Assembly: GCA_963747965.1 (NCBI GenBank)
Contig: CAVVGZ010000001.1
Coordinates: forward strand, 1 to 64,000
Direction: 5' to 3'
Source of the DNA: CAVVGZ01 sp963747965
GTDB lineage: Bacteria > Chloroflexota > Anaerolineae > Anaerolineales > Anaerolineaceae
DNA length: 64,000 nucleotides
Positions 10,716 to 20,360 of the stretch are shown one piece after another. Each line of letters opens with the position of its first letter. Position 1 is the stretch's first letter. A program made the position numbers and the translations under genes. The notes below the pieces were generated by a model, which worked only from the letters and a program-made list of their open reading frames with translations, had not been told where the DNA came from and made no database searches.

Positions 10716-10764
10716 TACACAAATCTATGTTTGTATATTAGCACATAATGTTTATAAATGTCAA
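10716..10764 (-). promoter_or_regulatory. Probable promoter and operator of the sugar-importer operon
   Basis: On the minus strand a perfect TTGACA lies at 10764-10759 and TAATAT at 10740-10735, spaced 18 bases apart. An inverted repeat, TACACAAA (10716-10723) and TTTGTATA (10730-10737), overlaps the -10 and the expected start of transcription. This is a position where a repressor would block RNA polymerase. The divergent DeoR-type regulator is the obvious candidate to bind it; that link is inference. A leader of about 180 bases would precede the gene. Confidence 0.45.
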
Positions 10765-10918
10765 GTTAATTGTTCGAGATTTGCAGTATTTTTAAGATTT
10801 ATTGATTGACATAGAACATTTTTTTGGTTATAATCAAAAATATCAAGGTGTGATTTAAAATAAGTTATGCTTTCGGGTACGTCAGTTAATTCTTTAATTA
10901 AATTATGTGAATAGGATA

Positions 10919-10962
10919 TTGCTCGACAAAGAGAGAGTGATATAATCGGGCGGGTTGAGGAG
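10919..10962 (+). promoter_or_regulatory. Probable promoter and ribosome site of the divergent regulator gene
   Basis: TATAAT at 10941-10946 has a weak -35 (TTGCTC, 10919-10924) 16 bases upstream. GAGGAG at 10957-10962 is well placed for ATG 10968. The leader would be only about 15 bases. Confidence 0.45.
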
Positions 10963-10967
10963 ATTGA

Positions 10968-12689
10968 ATGCGGACAAATGACCGTGTAGTGCAAATCGGG
11001 GTGTTGGTGGATGAGCGCGGATTTGTTTCCGTGAGAGATTTGAGCGAACACTATCAAGTCTCCGAAATGACTATTCGCCGCGACTTGCAACGCCTGGAAG
11101 AAGAGGGTCGAATACAGCGCACTTTCGGGGGAGCAGCCAGCCTCCACTTTGGGACTAAACTGCTGGGTAAAATAGATCCTGAATCCACAAATTCTTCCCC
11201 GGATGAAGTGCTGACAAATCGAGTGGATGTAATTATTGCTTCTTCGATTGAACAGCATTTCGATTTTTTGTTATTAGACATGGCCAGTAAGAAGAACCTC
11301 CCTATTGTAGCTGAATCGGCTCCCCTTGAAAAAGAAGTCACCCTTGTTGCTCTGGATAATTACAAGGCTGCTCATGCTCTTGGACGCAGCGCAGGTGAGG
11401 AGAGTACCCGGCGCTGGAATGGCCAGGTACACGTGCTTGACCTGACCTATCGGATGCCGAACACCCGCGTCCGCAGTCAGGCTTTCATGGATGGCATCCA
11501 TGAAACCTGTCCGCAGGCTGAGTTGATCCTTTCAATTGACGCCCAATCCAGCAGGCAAACTTCCTACCAGGTTACCAAAGATGCCCTGACGGTTCACTCA
11601 AACATAAATGTGATTTTTGCTATCAATGATGCTACCGCTTGGGGAGCTTTACAGGCTTGCCGTGAACTCGCAATAGATCCGGAAAAAATCACCATACTGC
11701 CTTTTGGTTTGGAAGGCGTAACTATGCGTGATGCACTTGCCGAAGGAACATATTGCCGCATCGGCCTGGCCATGTTCCCAGAAATTGTAGCCCCAGCCTG
11801 CATTGAGGCGGCAATCACAGCCTATCGACGCTTACCTCTCCCCCCCCATTTGGTAACACCTTTCCACGTCTTGACAACAGAAAGCCTAACGGAAATGTAT
11901 GTGAAGACCCAGGAAGGTTGGAAGCTGCGCTGGGATGTAGTCAAAAGACAATTTACCCTTCCTATCGATATCCATCCGCCAAAGGAACGGTCTCGGATAA
12001 ACTTGCCCCGCCGGATTGGCTTTATCGTCCCCTTCAGTGAACATGAATGGTACCGCAATCTGGTAGTTTTGATGCAGGAGCATGCCCGGATTTATGAAAT
12101 CCAGCTTGAATTTGTGAATACTGAGAAAGACATGTATGACGAAGTAGAAATCCGCCGGAAGGCCATTGCCCAACTGGCTGCGCAGCACGTTCAGGAAAAG
12201 GATGTCTTGATAATTGACAATGGTCCAATTTCCGGCTATTTGGCACAAAACCTTATCGGAAAAAGTGAAGTTACGGTAATTACCAATGCCATGAACGTAT
12301 TTAAAATCCTTGAACAGGACACAGGCATTACCTTGATTTCCACCGGTGGGGTTCTGCGCCGAACCAGTCAGGTATTGGTGGGTCCTGCCGCTGAGGCAAG
12401 CTTGCGAGATCTACGCGCGGATAAGCTTTTCCTAAGTGTCACAGGTATCTCGCTGGATTTCGGTCTTTCGCATACTACATACTCTGAAGTAACCATCAAG
12501 CAAGCTATGATCCGTTCTGCCCGCGAAGTAATTTTGGTGGCAGATTACACAAATTTTGGGCAGGAATCGGTTGCCCAGGTTGCAGAATTAAGCATCGTCA
12601 ATCGCCTGATCACTGACGATTCATTACCAGCCAATATCCGCCTGGATCTGGCAAAACTGGGTATTAAGTTGAACATGGCAATTACATGA
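10968..12689 (+). CDS. Three-part transcription regulator: DeoR HTH, periplasmic-binding-like sensor, DeoRC domain
   Basis: A 573-residue cytoplasmic protein. Residues 1-57 are a DeoR-type winged helix-turn-helix (VRDLSEHYQVSEMTIRRDLQ, then the typical RTFGGA). Residues about 75-300 resemble a LacI/ribose-binding sensor: VDVIIASSIEQ, an EESTRRW stretch, MDGIHETCPQAEL, NVIFAINDATAWGALQA and ITILPFGLEG. Residues about 340-570 are a DeoR C-terminal sugar-phosphate sensor, with VITNAMNVFKIL, ISTGGVLRRTSQVLVGPAAE and EVILVADYTNFGQES. Ordinary DeoR regulators are about 250 residues, so a second sensor has been inserted. It is divergent from the sugar-importer operon and upstream of a ROK kinase. 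A natural reading is that it senses both the free sugar and its phosphate. Confidence 0.88.
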   Translation: MRTNDRVVQIGVLVDERGFVSVRDLSEHYQVSEMTIRRDLQRLEEEGRIQRTFGGAASLHFGTKLLGKIDPESTNSSPDEVLTNRVDVIIASSIEQHFDFLLLDMASKKNLPIVAESAPLEKEVTLVALDNYKAAHALGRSAGEESTRRWNGQVHVLDLTYRMPNTRVRSQAFMDGIHETCPQAELILSIDAQSSRQTSYQVTKDALTVHSNINVIFAINDATAWGALQACRELAIDPEKITILPFGLEGVTMRDALAEGTYCRIGLAMFPEIVAPACIEAAITAYRRLPLPPHLVTPFHVLTTESLTEMYVKTQEGWKLRWDVVKRQFTLPIDIHPPKERSRINLPRRIGFIVPFSEHEWYRNLVVLMQEHARIYEIQLEFVNTEKDMYDEVEIRRKAIAQLAAQHVQEKDVLIIDNGPISGYLAQNLIGKSEVTVITNAMNVFKILEQDTGITLISTGGVLRRTSQVLVGPAAEASLRDLRADKLFLSVTGISLDFGLSHTTYSEVTIKQAMIRSAREVILVADYTNFGQESVAQVAELSIVNRLITDDSLPANIRLDLAKLGIKLNMAIT

Positions 12690-12840
12690 GTGATTTACTT
12701 CAACACTAAGCAGGTTATGGCATTTTCATAAATCATTATTTCAAATCAAGATGTTCAACTCATCTAATCCTTTTCATAAGGTGACTTTATCGAGAATATT
12801 CAGCCTGTTAAGAATAACCGGGGCAAAAAAGGGAACATTT

Positions 12841-13747
12841 ATGGATGAATTAAAATTGATCTATGGTGGTATTGAAGCTGGGGGAACAAAATTCATTTGT
12901 GGTATCGGTACTTCAGAAGGGAATATTATTGATAAAACATCCTTTAGAACCACCGATCCACAGGCAACTCTCTCCGAGTGTAGTGGATTATTTTACAACA
13001 ATCAGGAAGAGTTATAGCTTTTCAAAAATCGGATTGGCTTCATTTGGACCTCTTGATCTTAATTTTCACTCAGACACCTACGGTTATATTACAAGTACAG
13101 CCAAAAAGGGTTGGCAAAATTTTAATATTAAAGGCACTCTGGAAAATGCATTAGGGGTCGATGTTAATATTGATACGGACGTAAATGCTGCGATATTAGC
13201 CGAACAAAAATGGGGGGGCGCTCAAGGAAAAAATCTGGCCGTCTATATAACCGTTGGCACCGGAATTGGTGGTGGAGTATTCTTCAATGGCAGTTTACTG
13301 CACGGGCTTCTTCATCCAGAACTTGGTCATATGCGCATCAGGAGCGATATATTTAATAATAGTAAAATAAGAGGAATTTGCCCTTTCCATCAGAATTGTC
13401 TGGAAGGTTTGGCATCCGGGCCTGCTATTCAAGCTATTTGGAATATTCCAGCTGAGAAAATACCTCCTGAACATATCGCCTGGGAATATGAAGCACAATT
13501 CCTGGCTGAAGGGATTGCGAATATTATCCTTATGTTATCCCCGGAAATTATCATATTAGGTGGGGGAGTCATGCAGCAAACCTTCCTCTTTCCACCTGTC
13601 CGAAAAAAAGTTCAGGAATTATTAAATGGTTATATTAGAAAATCCGAGATACTTGAAAGTATTGAGGATTATATAGTTCCTGCAAAACTTGGTTCCGATG
13701 CTGGATTACTTGGTGCATTAGCATTAGCGTTTGAGGAGGATGTCTGA
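12841..13747 (+). CDS. ROK-family sugar kinase (fructokinase-like), one frameshift
   Basis: It phosphorylates a hexose with ATP in the cytoplasm. The start ATG 12841 follows AAAAAAGGGAAC, and the phosphate loop YGGIEAGGTKFICGIG is at residues 8-23. The first frame stops at 13017, while the second, joined at about 13005-13020, continues KIGLASFGPLDL, TDVNAAILAE (catalytic Asp region), VYITVGTGIGGG and the ROK zinc-site region GHMRI then CPFHQNCLEGLASG. Total length is about 301 residues, normal for the Mak/GmuE group. It follows the composite regulator and probably handles the sugar taken up by the 5.7-10.5 kb importer. The specificity is inferred from family resemblance only. Confidence 0.82.
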
Positions 13748-14468
13748 TTCTGGTAAGCAAAATCCTGGCTAACCTCACAAATGTCAATTTTGTCCAAGCG
13801 CCAAAGAGACCTGGATTATATATTTGGTAAAAATATCGGGGGGCAATTCTTTGATATGACGGATGAATCGCAATTTTCTGTACCCCATTTACAGCCAATT
13901 TTCTGCTATTTATATCCCGCTTCACCTGATCCAAATCCGGAATCAACAGGACCGCTGGATTGCGCCTTCTTGAAATAGGGGCAGATCCATCCCCCCGAGG
14001 AATGACTGTTATTTTGCGGCGTAACTAAAAAAAACTGGTTCATACATCCAGCAAGTACTGTCAGTAATTTGATTGATAGCGGTCCTGCGCCTTCCTGCTG
14101 AGGATTCAAGCTTCGCTGTGGGGTTTTTCCAATATATCAATCCCAAAGGGAAAGATGTTGTTGATCGTTATGATACAATTCATGGCGGCAATAAAAAAAG
14201 GGCTGACACGGAACAAACCAACTGGAATATTATCCTTTTCTGCCATGGTCCAACCCTGACAAGAAAATAAATTGTGGGAAACCGGGTTGGTTTTCCTTAA
14301 TCTTATTACAGTTTTTATATGGTTTTTATTTCTTGCTTGTGAGCCAGAAACAGCCTATCATCGCCACCATCCTGTAACGCATCGATAATAAGGAACAACT
14401 GGGTAGCGGCATATTATGCGATATTAATTCATGTTTGATTGCAGCGTTAGCAGCAATAGGGAATTGCG
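13748..14468. other. Intergenic, no supported gene
   Basis: Over 700 bases with only short open frames. None starts behind a ribosome site or resembles a known protein. The next gene begins at 14469 behind AGGGA. Confidence 0.3.
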
Positions 14469-15548
14469 ATGCAGAAAAATAGAACCAAATCTGGTAGAAA
14501 CGGGGATGATTACGAATTCCCCAAGAAGGTTGGGATTATTTACAGTGATGTAAAGAAAAAGTATTTCGCCACAGAAGCACAATATATTACTGAAAAAGAC
14601 GCAGATGAGGATGCTAAATTAATTGGTGATTATCTTACAACATTAGGGATAAAAGTCTACCTGTATGCCGGGGATGAAAAGCTGCCTGCCCATCTATATA
14701 GAGATAAGCCGGAATTGGTAATTAATGTTGTCGATTCAGTCAAAGGTGACGAGGCTTTATCATCTGCAATTCCGGGAATATTGGAGCTTCTTGACATTCC
14801 ATACACGGGTGCGGATATTCTGGGACTATCTCTGGATACCAACAAGTTCCTGATCAAGGAACTTCTCCAACAAAATGGTATCCCGGTGCCAACTTTTCAA
14901 TTGATGAATACACCGGGAGATTATATAAATCCTAAACTACGATACCCATTAATTTCAAAATTGAATGCTATCCACGGCGCTGTGGAAATTACAAGAAACG
15001 CAATTTCCGAAGACGAAAAACATCTTCGGGATAGAATAAGGTATTTAATCCAAACCTATAAACAACCCGTTCTGGTCGAAGAATTCATTGCCGGTCGAGA
15101 AATAACTGCCATACTTCTTGAAGGGATGAATCGGAAAGTTTATCTGGCAGAAAAATTATTTCTCCACCACGATGAAAAATATGTCATCACCACTTTTGAG
15201 GACCAATGGCTGTACAGGAGCGATGCGGTTTTCCAGTATAAAAAGTATGACGATCCGGTTTTAAGGGAATTTATCAAGAAGGCATTTGATGTAACAAAAA
15301 TGTACGATTATGGCAAGTTTGATGTACGCCTCGATCAATCTGGACGATATTTTATAATTGACTCAAATTGTAATCCTGCCTTTGGACCAAAAGAACTGGA
15401 CATGGCATTATCTGTAATCCTGGATCTGTATGGCATCTCATTTTATGAGATATTGAAACGGCTGCTGCTTAATACTGTGCGGGATGCAGCTGGAAAAGAG
15501 CGTTTACCGCTCCCAGCCGATAGCGATACAGATACTCCCAAACCCTAA
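14469..15548 (+). CDS. ATP-grasp enzyme resembling D-alanine-D-alanine ligase
   Basis: A 359-residue cytoplasmic protein of the ATP-grasp superfamily, which joins a carboxylate to an amine using ATP. The N-terminal domain has VINVVDSVKGDEALSSAIPG and then LLDIPYTGADILGLSLDTNK, the hallmark of Ddl-like enzymes. It continues with KELLQQNGIPVPTF, the ATP-binding stretch QPVLVEEFIAGREITAILL, and the metal-binding end of the active site YFIIDSNCNPAFGP. It is somewhat longer than Ddl (about 310-350) and less similar in the serine/substrate loop, so it may ligate another amino acid. It stands alone with long flanking gaps. Confidence 0.8.
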   Translation: MQKNRTKSGRNGDDYEFPKKVGIIYSDVKKKYFATEAQYITEKDADEDAKLIGDYLTTLGIKVYLYAGDEKLPAHLYRDKPELVINVVDSVKGDEALSSAIPGILELLDIPYTGADILGLSLDTNKFLIKELLQQNGIPVPTFQLMNTPGDYINPKLRYPLISKLNAIHGAVEITRNAISEDEKHLRDRIRYLIQTYKQPVLVEEFIAGREITAILLEGMNRKVYLAEKLFLHHDEKYVITTFEDQWLYRSDAVFQYKKYDDPVLREFIKKAFDVTKMYDYGKFDVRLDQSGRYFIIDSNCNPAFGPKELDMALSVILDLYGISFYEILKRLLLNTVRDAAGKERLPLPADSDTDTPKP

Positions 15549-16079
15549 AGGAAATTGGACGTTTGAGTGGGTGAGAGAAATTTGTCATGCCGGATTATAT
15601 GATCTTGTTTGCAGTGCTTGAACGAATGCCCACCTGGCTATTCTGATAAATTCCCCCTGAATTTCCAAAAGAACCTCATCGAAAACGAGTTACGTGAACT
15701 GTGATAAACCTGGGAAGCTCAAATTACATCTGCCTCCCGAAGGACAGGCGGGCGATGGATCGGTCAGGTCGGGGAATCCAGGACTAACTTACTGGGTTTT
15801 TTTCCGGGCTTCAATGCCTTTTTCACGCGGTTGATTATTCAACACCCGCTGGGTGATGGTATATTCATCTCAAAATTTTGATGATATATGGATGTTTTTA
15901 AAATACTATTTCAATTCTGTCCGGCATTCAATAAAGAAGTCATAGTCAATTGTTGTAAATGATAACCGTGTGATGCTTGTCTATTGAGCGATCCTAACGC
16001 CCTGCCTCATAGGAGAATACTAATGGATGAGGGAGATCACCGGATCAGCATTTCTGGAAACTCTGGAATAGTTGGGCTA
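15549..16079. other. Intergenic, no gene seen
   Basis: The stretch between the ligase-like gene and the convergent end of the multihaem cytochrome gene holds no supported open frame and no clear hairpin. Confidence 0.3.
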
Positions 16080-18115
16080 CTAATCATCTTCCTCAGCTTC
16101 ATGGCAGGTGATGCAGTCTGTCGCAGGAGGTCCGGACGGATGGCATATGGAACATTCTCCATTGGCACCCCCATGATCCATATCAAAGGAATGATCAACG
16201 GAAGCACCTCCCCAACCACCGGTGTTATGGCAGTCTGAACATTGCTGGTCGGAATGGTTGTCAGGCCGGATACCGCTGTGGCAGCCCTTACAGTCGGTGG
16301 CTCCGGCTGCCTCGTGGTTAAAGCTGGCTGACGACCACCCACTTGTAGCGTGGCAGGAGGAGCACTGCCCGGTGTAGTGGTTGGCAGGCTGGGTGCCATT
16401 GTGGCACGAAATACAATCCGTAGCACCGGCAGCCTCGTGATTAAAATAGGCTGGCAGCCAGGCGCTGGTGGAATGACAGGCAGAGCATTGCCCCGCGTAG
16501 TGGCTGGCAGGCTGGACACTGCTGTGACATGAAATGCAGTCGGTGGCACCAGCAGCCTCGTGATTAAAATAGGCTGGCAGCCAGGCGCTGGTGGAATGAC
16601 ACGCAGAGCATTGCCCCGCGTAATGGTTTGCTGGCCTGGCGCTGCTGTGGCATGATATGCAATCGGTTGCGCCGGCAGCCTCGTGGTTGAAACTGGCTGG
16701 AAGCCACGCACTGGTGGAATGGCAGGTGGAGCATTGCGCCGCATAGTGGTCGGCAGGCATGGCGCTGCTGTGGCATGAAATGCAGTCGTTGGCGCCGGCA
16801 GCCTCGTGATTAAAATTGGCTGGCAGCCATCCATTTGTAGTATGGCAGGTTGAGCACTGCGCTGCATAGTGGTTGGCAGGCTGGACGGCTTTATGGCATC
16901 CCTTGCATTCTGCGGACCCGTAAATTTCATGCTTGAAGCCAGCCGGTAACCACCCATCAGTGGAATGGCAGGTGATGCACTGTATTGGAAAATGGTTGGT
17001 GGGTGCCATGCTGGTGTGGCAGGATTTACAGTTCAGTCTAATGGCGGTGTCATGCGAAAAGACTGCTCCAGCCCAGCCAGCCGTGGTGTGGCAGTTTGAG
17101 CACTGACCGGAAAAATGATTTTTTGGGCGCAGACCTGCATGGCAAGAAGTACAGACCAGCTTTTCGGTATTGGGGTGGACAAAGGCTATACCGGCATTTC
17201 CATTGGTATTGTGGCAAAGGCTGCATTCACCCGAAGCATGCCCTTCCGGGCGGGATCTTTCATCGCAAGTTTTACAATCCTTGTTTCCGGAATTGGAAAC
17301 CCGGTCAGTGGTGCTTTTGACCCAACCCGCCGGATTGTGGCATGGGCCACAATCCCCGGTGTAATGATCCTGCGGTACATTGATCTGCATGGCAGGTGCT
17401 GCAGTCACTGGAAGCCAGCTGATAATTCCCTCCGGCGTGGCAGGCATCGCATTCCACCAGCGTGTGCATTCCAAGCAGGGGAAAGGAATAATGCAGCGAA
17501 CTGGCACGATCCTCAGGGAGCGGCACGCCAAACGCCGATCTTTTACCGTCAGCAGTGATTACCTGGGGTGCCTTTGTTTCCGGGGTGAAGAAAACCTGTA
17601 TCCCTGCAACACGGTTTAGAGCGCTGAGATCCGAACCTCCGCCATTAAGCAGCATGATAAATCCATCCACTTTTGCTGCCAATTGGGTATAGGCAGTTGG
17701 CTGCTCGGTGGGCAGGATGGACAATCCATCCAGTGCCTGGCGGGCAGATTGCAGGCTCTGGTCTCAATTTGATGAGCTGCGCCTGGTCAGTGGCACCGGT
17801 TAGTTTGGCCGCCGTCAGGGCGGCCTGGTCGATGACGTAGTTCAACTCGGCAGCCGAGTTGGCTTCCTTGATAGTACCAGCAGAACCATTTACATCGTCT
17901 ATACGGGTCTCAAGTCTTGTTAAAAGGTAATCCAGCCTGGCAGTGGTTGAAGATGTAATTGCAGTGCGGATCTGTTCGGAGGAGCGCTGTAAAAAGAAAA
18001 GTGGCTGTCCAGGATGAATGACCGATAAACCGGAAAATGCCAATACATCCGCCGCTAATACAACCAGTATAAGGGCTATTACCAGCAAGATATCGATTAG
18101 AGCGTTGCGCCGCAT
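16080..18115 (-). CDS. Large multihaem c-type cytochrome, 22 CxxCH motifs, two frameshifts
   Basis: An extracytoplasmic electron-transfer protein of about 678 residues. It starts at 18115 with MRRN and a long hydrophobic segment, probably an anchor or signal, then a helical region of about 150 residues. Frame changes at about 17755-17765 and near 17390-17410 connect three pieces. Counting across them gives 22 CxxCH haem sites plus one CKTCD (plus-strand complement near 17265) where the axial His is lost. From about residue 300 a 41-residue unit with two haem motifs (FNHEAAGATDCISCH, then NHYAGQCSACHSTSAWLPA) recurs, four to six copies being nearly identical. It ends with CSICH and CITCH, as in the cytochrome at 4.6 kb. 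Such proteins conduct electrons across the envelope or to the outside; the partner is unknown. Confidence 0.85.
16290..16900 (-). repeat. 123-bp coding repeats in the multihaem cytochrome
   Basis: About five head-to-tail units of 123 bp encode 41 residues each with two haem motifs. The central units are nearly identical at the DNA level, pointing to recent unequal exchange. The frame is kept throughout, so these are coding repeats. Confidence 0.8.
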
Positions 18116-18474
18116 TGACGGTTCTCCATAGGTTAAAATAAACTGAGTATCATTATACTAAGGAATATTTACTGTCAAGGGACAACCTCAGGCTAACAGT
18201 ATTTGCTGTCCATTTCCGAAAGGTACCAATCCGATTTTCCTTTTAGTCATTCATAACAGCCCGGGTAGGTCGGTCAAGCAAGACCTTGACCCAACCTCCA
18301 TGATCTATATTTTTTCGTAAACCAAACCAGGAGTTGGTGGAAAATCCCACATGATTTCCCAGAACCCGTTATTGCACTTGTATTTAATTCCCAAATAATT
18401 ATAATAAAAATAATATTTCTAAAAATGGGATTAGAATAGTGTTCTGTTTTTTGGATAAAGTAGAAAGGGATGAG
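18116..18474. other. Divergent intergenic region between two cytochrome genes
   Basis: About 360 A/T-rich bases between the minus-strand multihaem cytochrome and the plus-strand monohaem cytochrome. Both promoters must lie here, but no near-consensus site could be singled out with confidence. Confidence 0.3.
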
Positions 18475-18783
18475 ATGCGAAAAATTTGGTTTGTTACTTT
18501 GTTTGTTGTTCTGCTGGCAATATTGATTGTGGGCTGCTCTTCTGCCGCAACCACCGCTGCTCCTGCTGCCGGCTCTTCCGGATCTGAGACAACAGCTATC
18601 GATGGTAAAACATTATTAGAGACCCGCTGTACTGTCTGTCACTCACTGGACAGGGTTCAAAGTAAGTCCGGCTCCGCAGACGATTGGAAAAGTACCGTGG
18701 ATAAGATGATACAAAATGGCGCCAAAATATCGGAAGAAGAAGCAATCGTCCTGGTTAAATACCTGGCAGAAAATTACAAATAA
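18475..18783 (+). CDS. Small monohaem cytochrome c lipoprotein, paralogue 1
   Basis: A lipoprotein of 102 residues facing the outside of the membrane. ATG 18475 is chosen over 18439 because AAAGGGATGAG lies just upstream and the signal peptide then starts with a basic residue. The lipobox is IVGC and is followed by an Ala/Ser/Thr linker. One haem motif, CTVCH, lies in DGKTLLETRCTVCHSLDRV, and the C-terminal helix has EEEAIVLVKYLAENYK. The distal Met ligand of ordinary cytochromes c is not obvious; M in VDKMIQNG is the only candidate. Three relatives occur at 19.4, 27.0 and 39.1 kb. It is followed by a terminator. Confidence 0.85.
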   Translation: MRKIWFVTLFVVLLAILIVGCSSAATTAAPAAGSSGSETTAIDGKTLLETRCTVCHSLDRVQSKSGSADDWKSTVDKMIQNGAKISEEEAIVLVKYLAENYK

Positions 18784-18796
18784 TCGCTCATAAGGG

Positions 18797-18828
18797 AGGA
18801 GCGCAGCTTATCAGCCTGCGCTCCTTTA
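18797..18828 (+). terminator. Rho-independent terminator
   Basis: A 10-bp perfect stem (AGGAGCGCAG at 18797-18806, complement at 18816-18825) is followed by TTTAAT. It lies 14 bases after the cytochrome stop codon. Confidence 0.75.
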
Positions 18829-19419
18829 ATAGAATAATAACGCTTTCTTATGAGTCAGATTTCTGTTAGCGTTTCGCAGAGCGCACATAATCCGACCAAT
18901 CACCGATAAGATATTAACTTACATATTCATGATTACACAACCAGGTTTCTTCTTATAGGAAGAATAATTACAATAGTTCCTCTGCCAACCTCAGGTATTC
19001 ATGATCATCGAGTAAATACCGTCAACTAAACCGGCGATCCGTGTTTACATACGGTCTGGATGCACAAGGTATTGGTAGATTCTTGGATATTTGCTCCTTT
19101 TCCTGGATTAGGCAGGTATTTTATCCATGATTTCGAAAAGCCCCTAATCCAATTTTCCTTTTTCAAATTCTTTTTTTTGAGAAAGGACTTACATCCACCC
19201 GGACCCTGCAATAATCTTCTCAAATTCTAGTTTCGGGGTAACCATTTCGGGGGAACCAACCCGGAATTTATTCGACCCACAAGTGTTTACACACACTTCG
19301 GTATTGAATTAATCCTGATAGATAAATGAAATTAAATACGATAAAATAATTCACTATAACCATTCCTAACAACATTAGGGAAAAAAATACTTTATGGCCT
19401 TAGCTTTTAAAGGATAAAA
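18829..19419. other. Intergenic, no gene seen
   Basis: About 590 A/T-rich bases between two monohaem cytochrome genes. Short open frames are present but lack support. Confidence 0.3.
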
Positions 19420-19761
19420 ATGAGAAAATTATTTGGGTATACATCGGTTTTGATTCTGCTGGCAATTTTGGTTGTGAGCTGTTCCTCTTCCAGCACCACG
19501 GCTGCTCCGGCTTCCAGCCCACCGAGTACCGAGACAATAGCAGCGGAGTCTTCTTCCGGTAGTAGCTTGGCAACACCTGATGGTAAAACTTTGTTGGAAT
19601 CTCGCTGTGCTAACTGTCACGACCTGGACACGGTTGTAAATCGAAAAGGCACTGCCGATGAATGGAAAATGGTTGTGGATAGTCATATTCAACGAGGCGT
19701 GGAATTATCGAGCGAGGAAGCGACCGTGCTGGTTCAATACCTTGCAGAAAATTTCAAATAG
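19420..19761 (+). CDS. Small monohaem cytochrome c lipoprotein, paralogue 2
   Basis: A 113-residue relative of the protein at 18.5 kb. The lipoprotein signal ends in VVSC, followed by a Ser/Thr/Pro linker. The haem motif is CANCH (DGKTLLESRCANCHDLDTV), and the protein ends SSEEATVLVQYLAENFK. This copy is the most divergent of the four (HDLDTV instead of HSLDRV). The gene faces the dCMP deaminase gene across a shared terminator, an arrangement repeated at 27 kb. Confidence 0.85.
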   Translation: MRKLFGYTSVLILLAILVVSCSSSSTTAAPASSPPSTETIAAESSSGSSLATPDGKTLLESRCANCHDLDTVVNRKGTADEWKMVVDSHIQRGVELSSEEATVLVQYLAENFK

Positions 19762-19857
19762 GCACTGTCAGTAAAAGAGAATTGCTCTTGATCCTGACCG
19801 CAGTAAGATGCACATGACTGAGAGACTCCTTCCTGTTTTACCACATCGTTCCTAAAG

Positions 19858-19905
19858 AATCAAAAAAGGCAGTTCATATCTCATTTCCGAACTGTCTTTT
19901 TGATT
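19858..19905. terminator. Bidirectional terminator between cytochrome and dCMP deaminase genes
   Basis: A long imperfect stem, AATCAAAAAAGGCAGTTC against GAACTGTCTTTTTGATT, has A runs on one side and T runs on the other. It serves the plus-strand cytochrome gene and the minus-strand deaminase gene. Confidence 0.7.
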
Positions 19906-19919
19906 TTCTGAAACCAGAA

Positions 19920-20360
19920 TCAGGTATGATTGTCAGGATCAAAACTCAACGGATTGACCTCAACATTGGCTGCGCACAGAAAATCCAGCGAGTTCTCATC
20001 GATCCTGTAAGGGACATTATAGATGAGACGGCAAATACCAGCATTAATGAGCACCTTGGTGCAGTTTATACATGGAAAATGAGTGACATAACAGGTACTC
20101 CCGCGTGTGCATACTCCGTGCAGGGCTGCCTGAATAATGGCGTTGGTCTCAGCGTGGATGGTCCGTACACAGTGTCCTTCTGCCAGCAGATGGCCAATTT
20201 CATCGCAATGGGGTTGACCTGCGGGTGAGCCGTTAAACCCTGTTGTCAGGATGCGTTTATCAAGCACCAGTACACAGCCGACAAAAGCACGGTCGCATGT
20301 GCTGCGTTCAGACACTGCATAGGCAATTTTCATAAAGTAGGAATCCCAGTCAGGGCGCAT
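19920..20360 (-). CDS. dCMP deaminase (deoxycytidylate deaminase family)
   Basis: A cytosolic zinc enzyme converting dCMP to dUMP for thymidylate synthesis. The protein has 146 residues, and the start MRPDWDSYFMKIAYAVSERS is the usual one for the family. The zinc site is intact: HAE in TIHAETNAIIQAA and PCINC later. DRAFVGCVLV and TTGFNGSPAG are also typical. It is complete and convergent with a monohaem cytochrome gene. A decayed copy lies at 27.6-28.0 kb in the same arrangement. Confidence 0.92.
   Translation of the reverse strand: MRPDWDSYFMKIAYAVSERSTCDRAFVGCVLVLDKRILTTGFNGSPAGQPHCDEIGHLLAEGHCVRTIHAETNAIIQAALHGVCTRGSTCYVTHFPCINCTKVLINAGICRLIYNVPYRIDENSLDFLCAANVEVNPLSFDPDNHT

Noticed and set aside
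13781..13978. Small open frames in the gap between the ROK kinase and the ligase-like gene
   Set aside because: No ribosome sites, no similarity to known proteins, and overlapping open frames on the other strand.
16290..16900. Regular 123-bp repeats that could suggest a CRISPR array or satellite DNA
   Set aside because: The repeats keep a reading frame and encode two CxxCH motifs per unit; there are no unique spacers.
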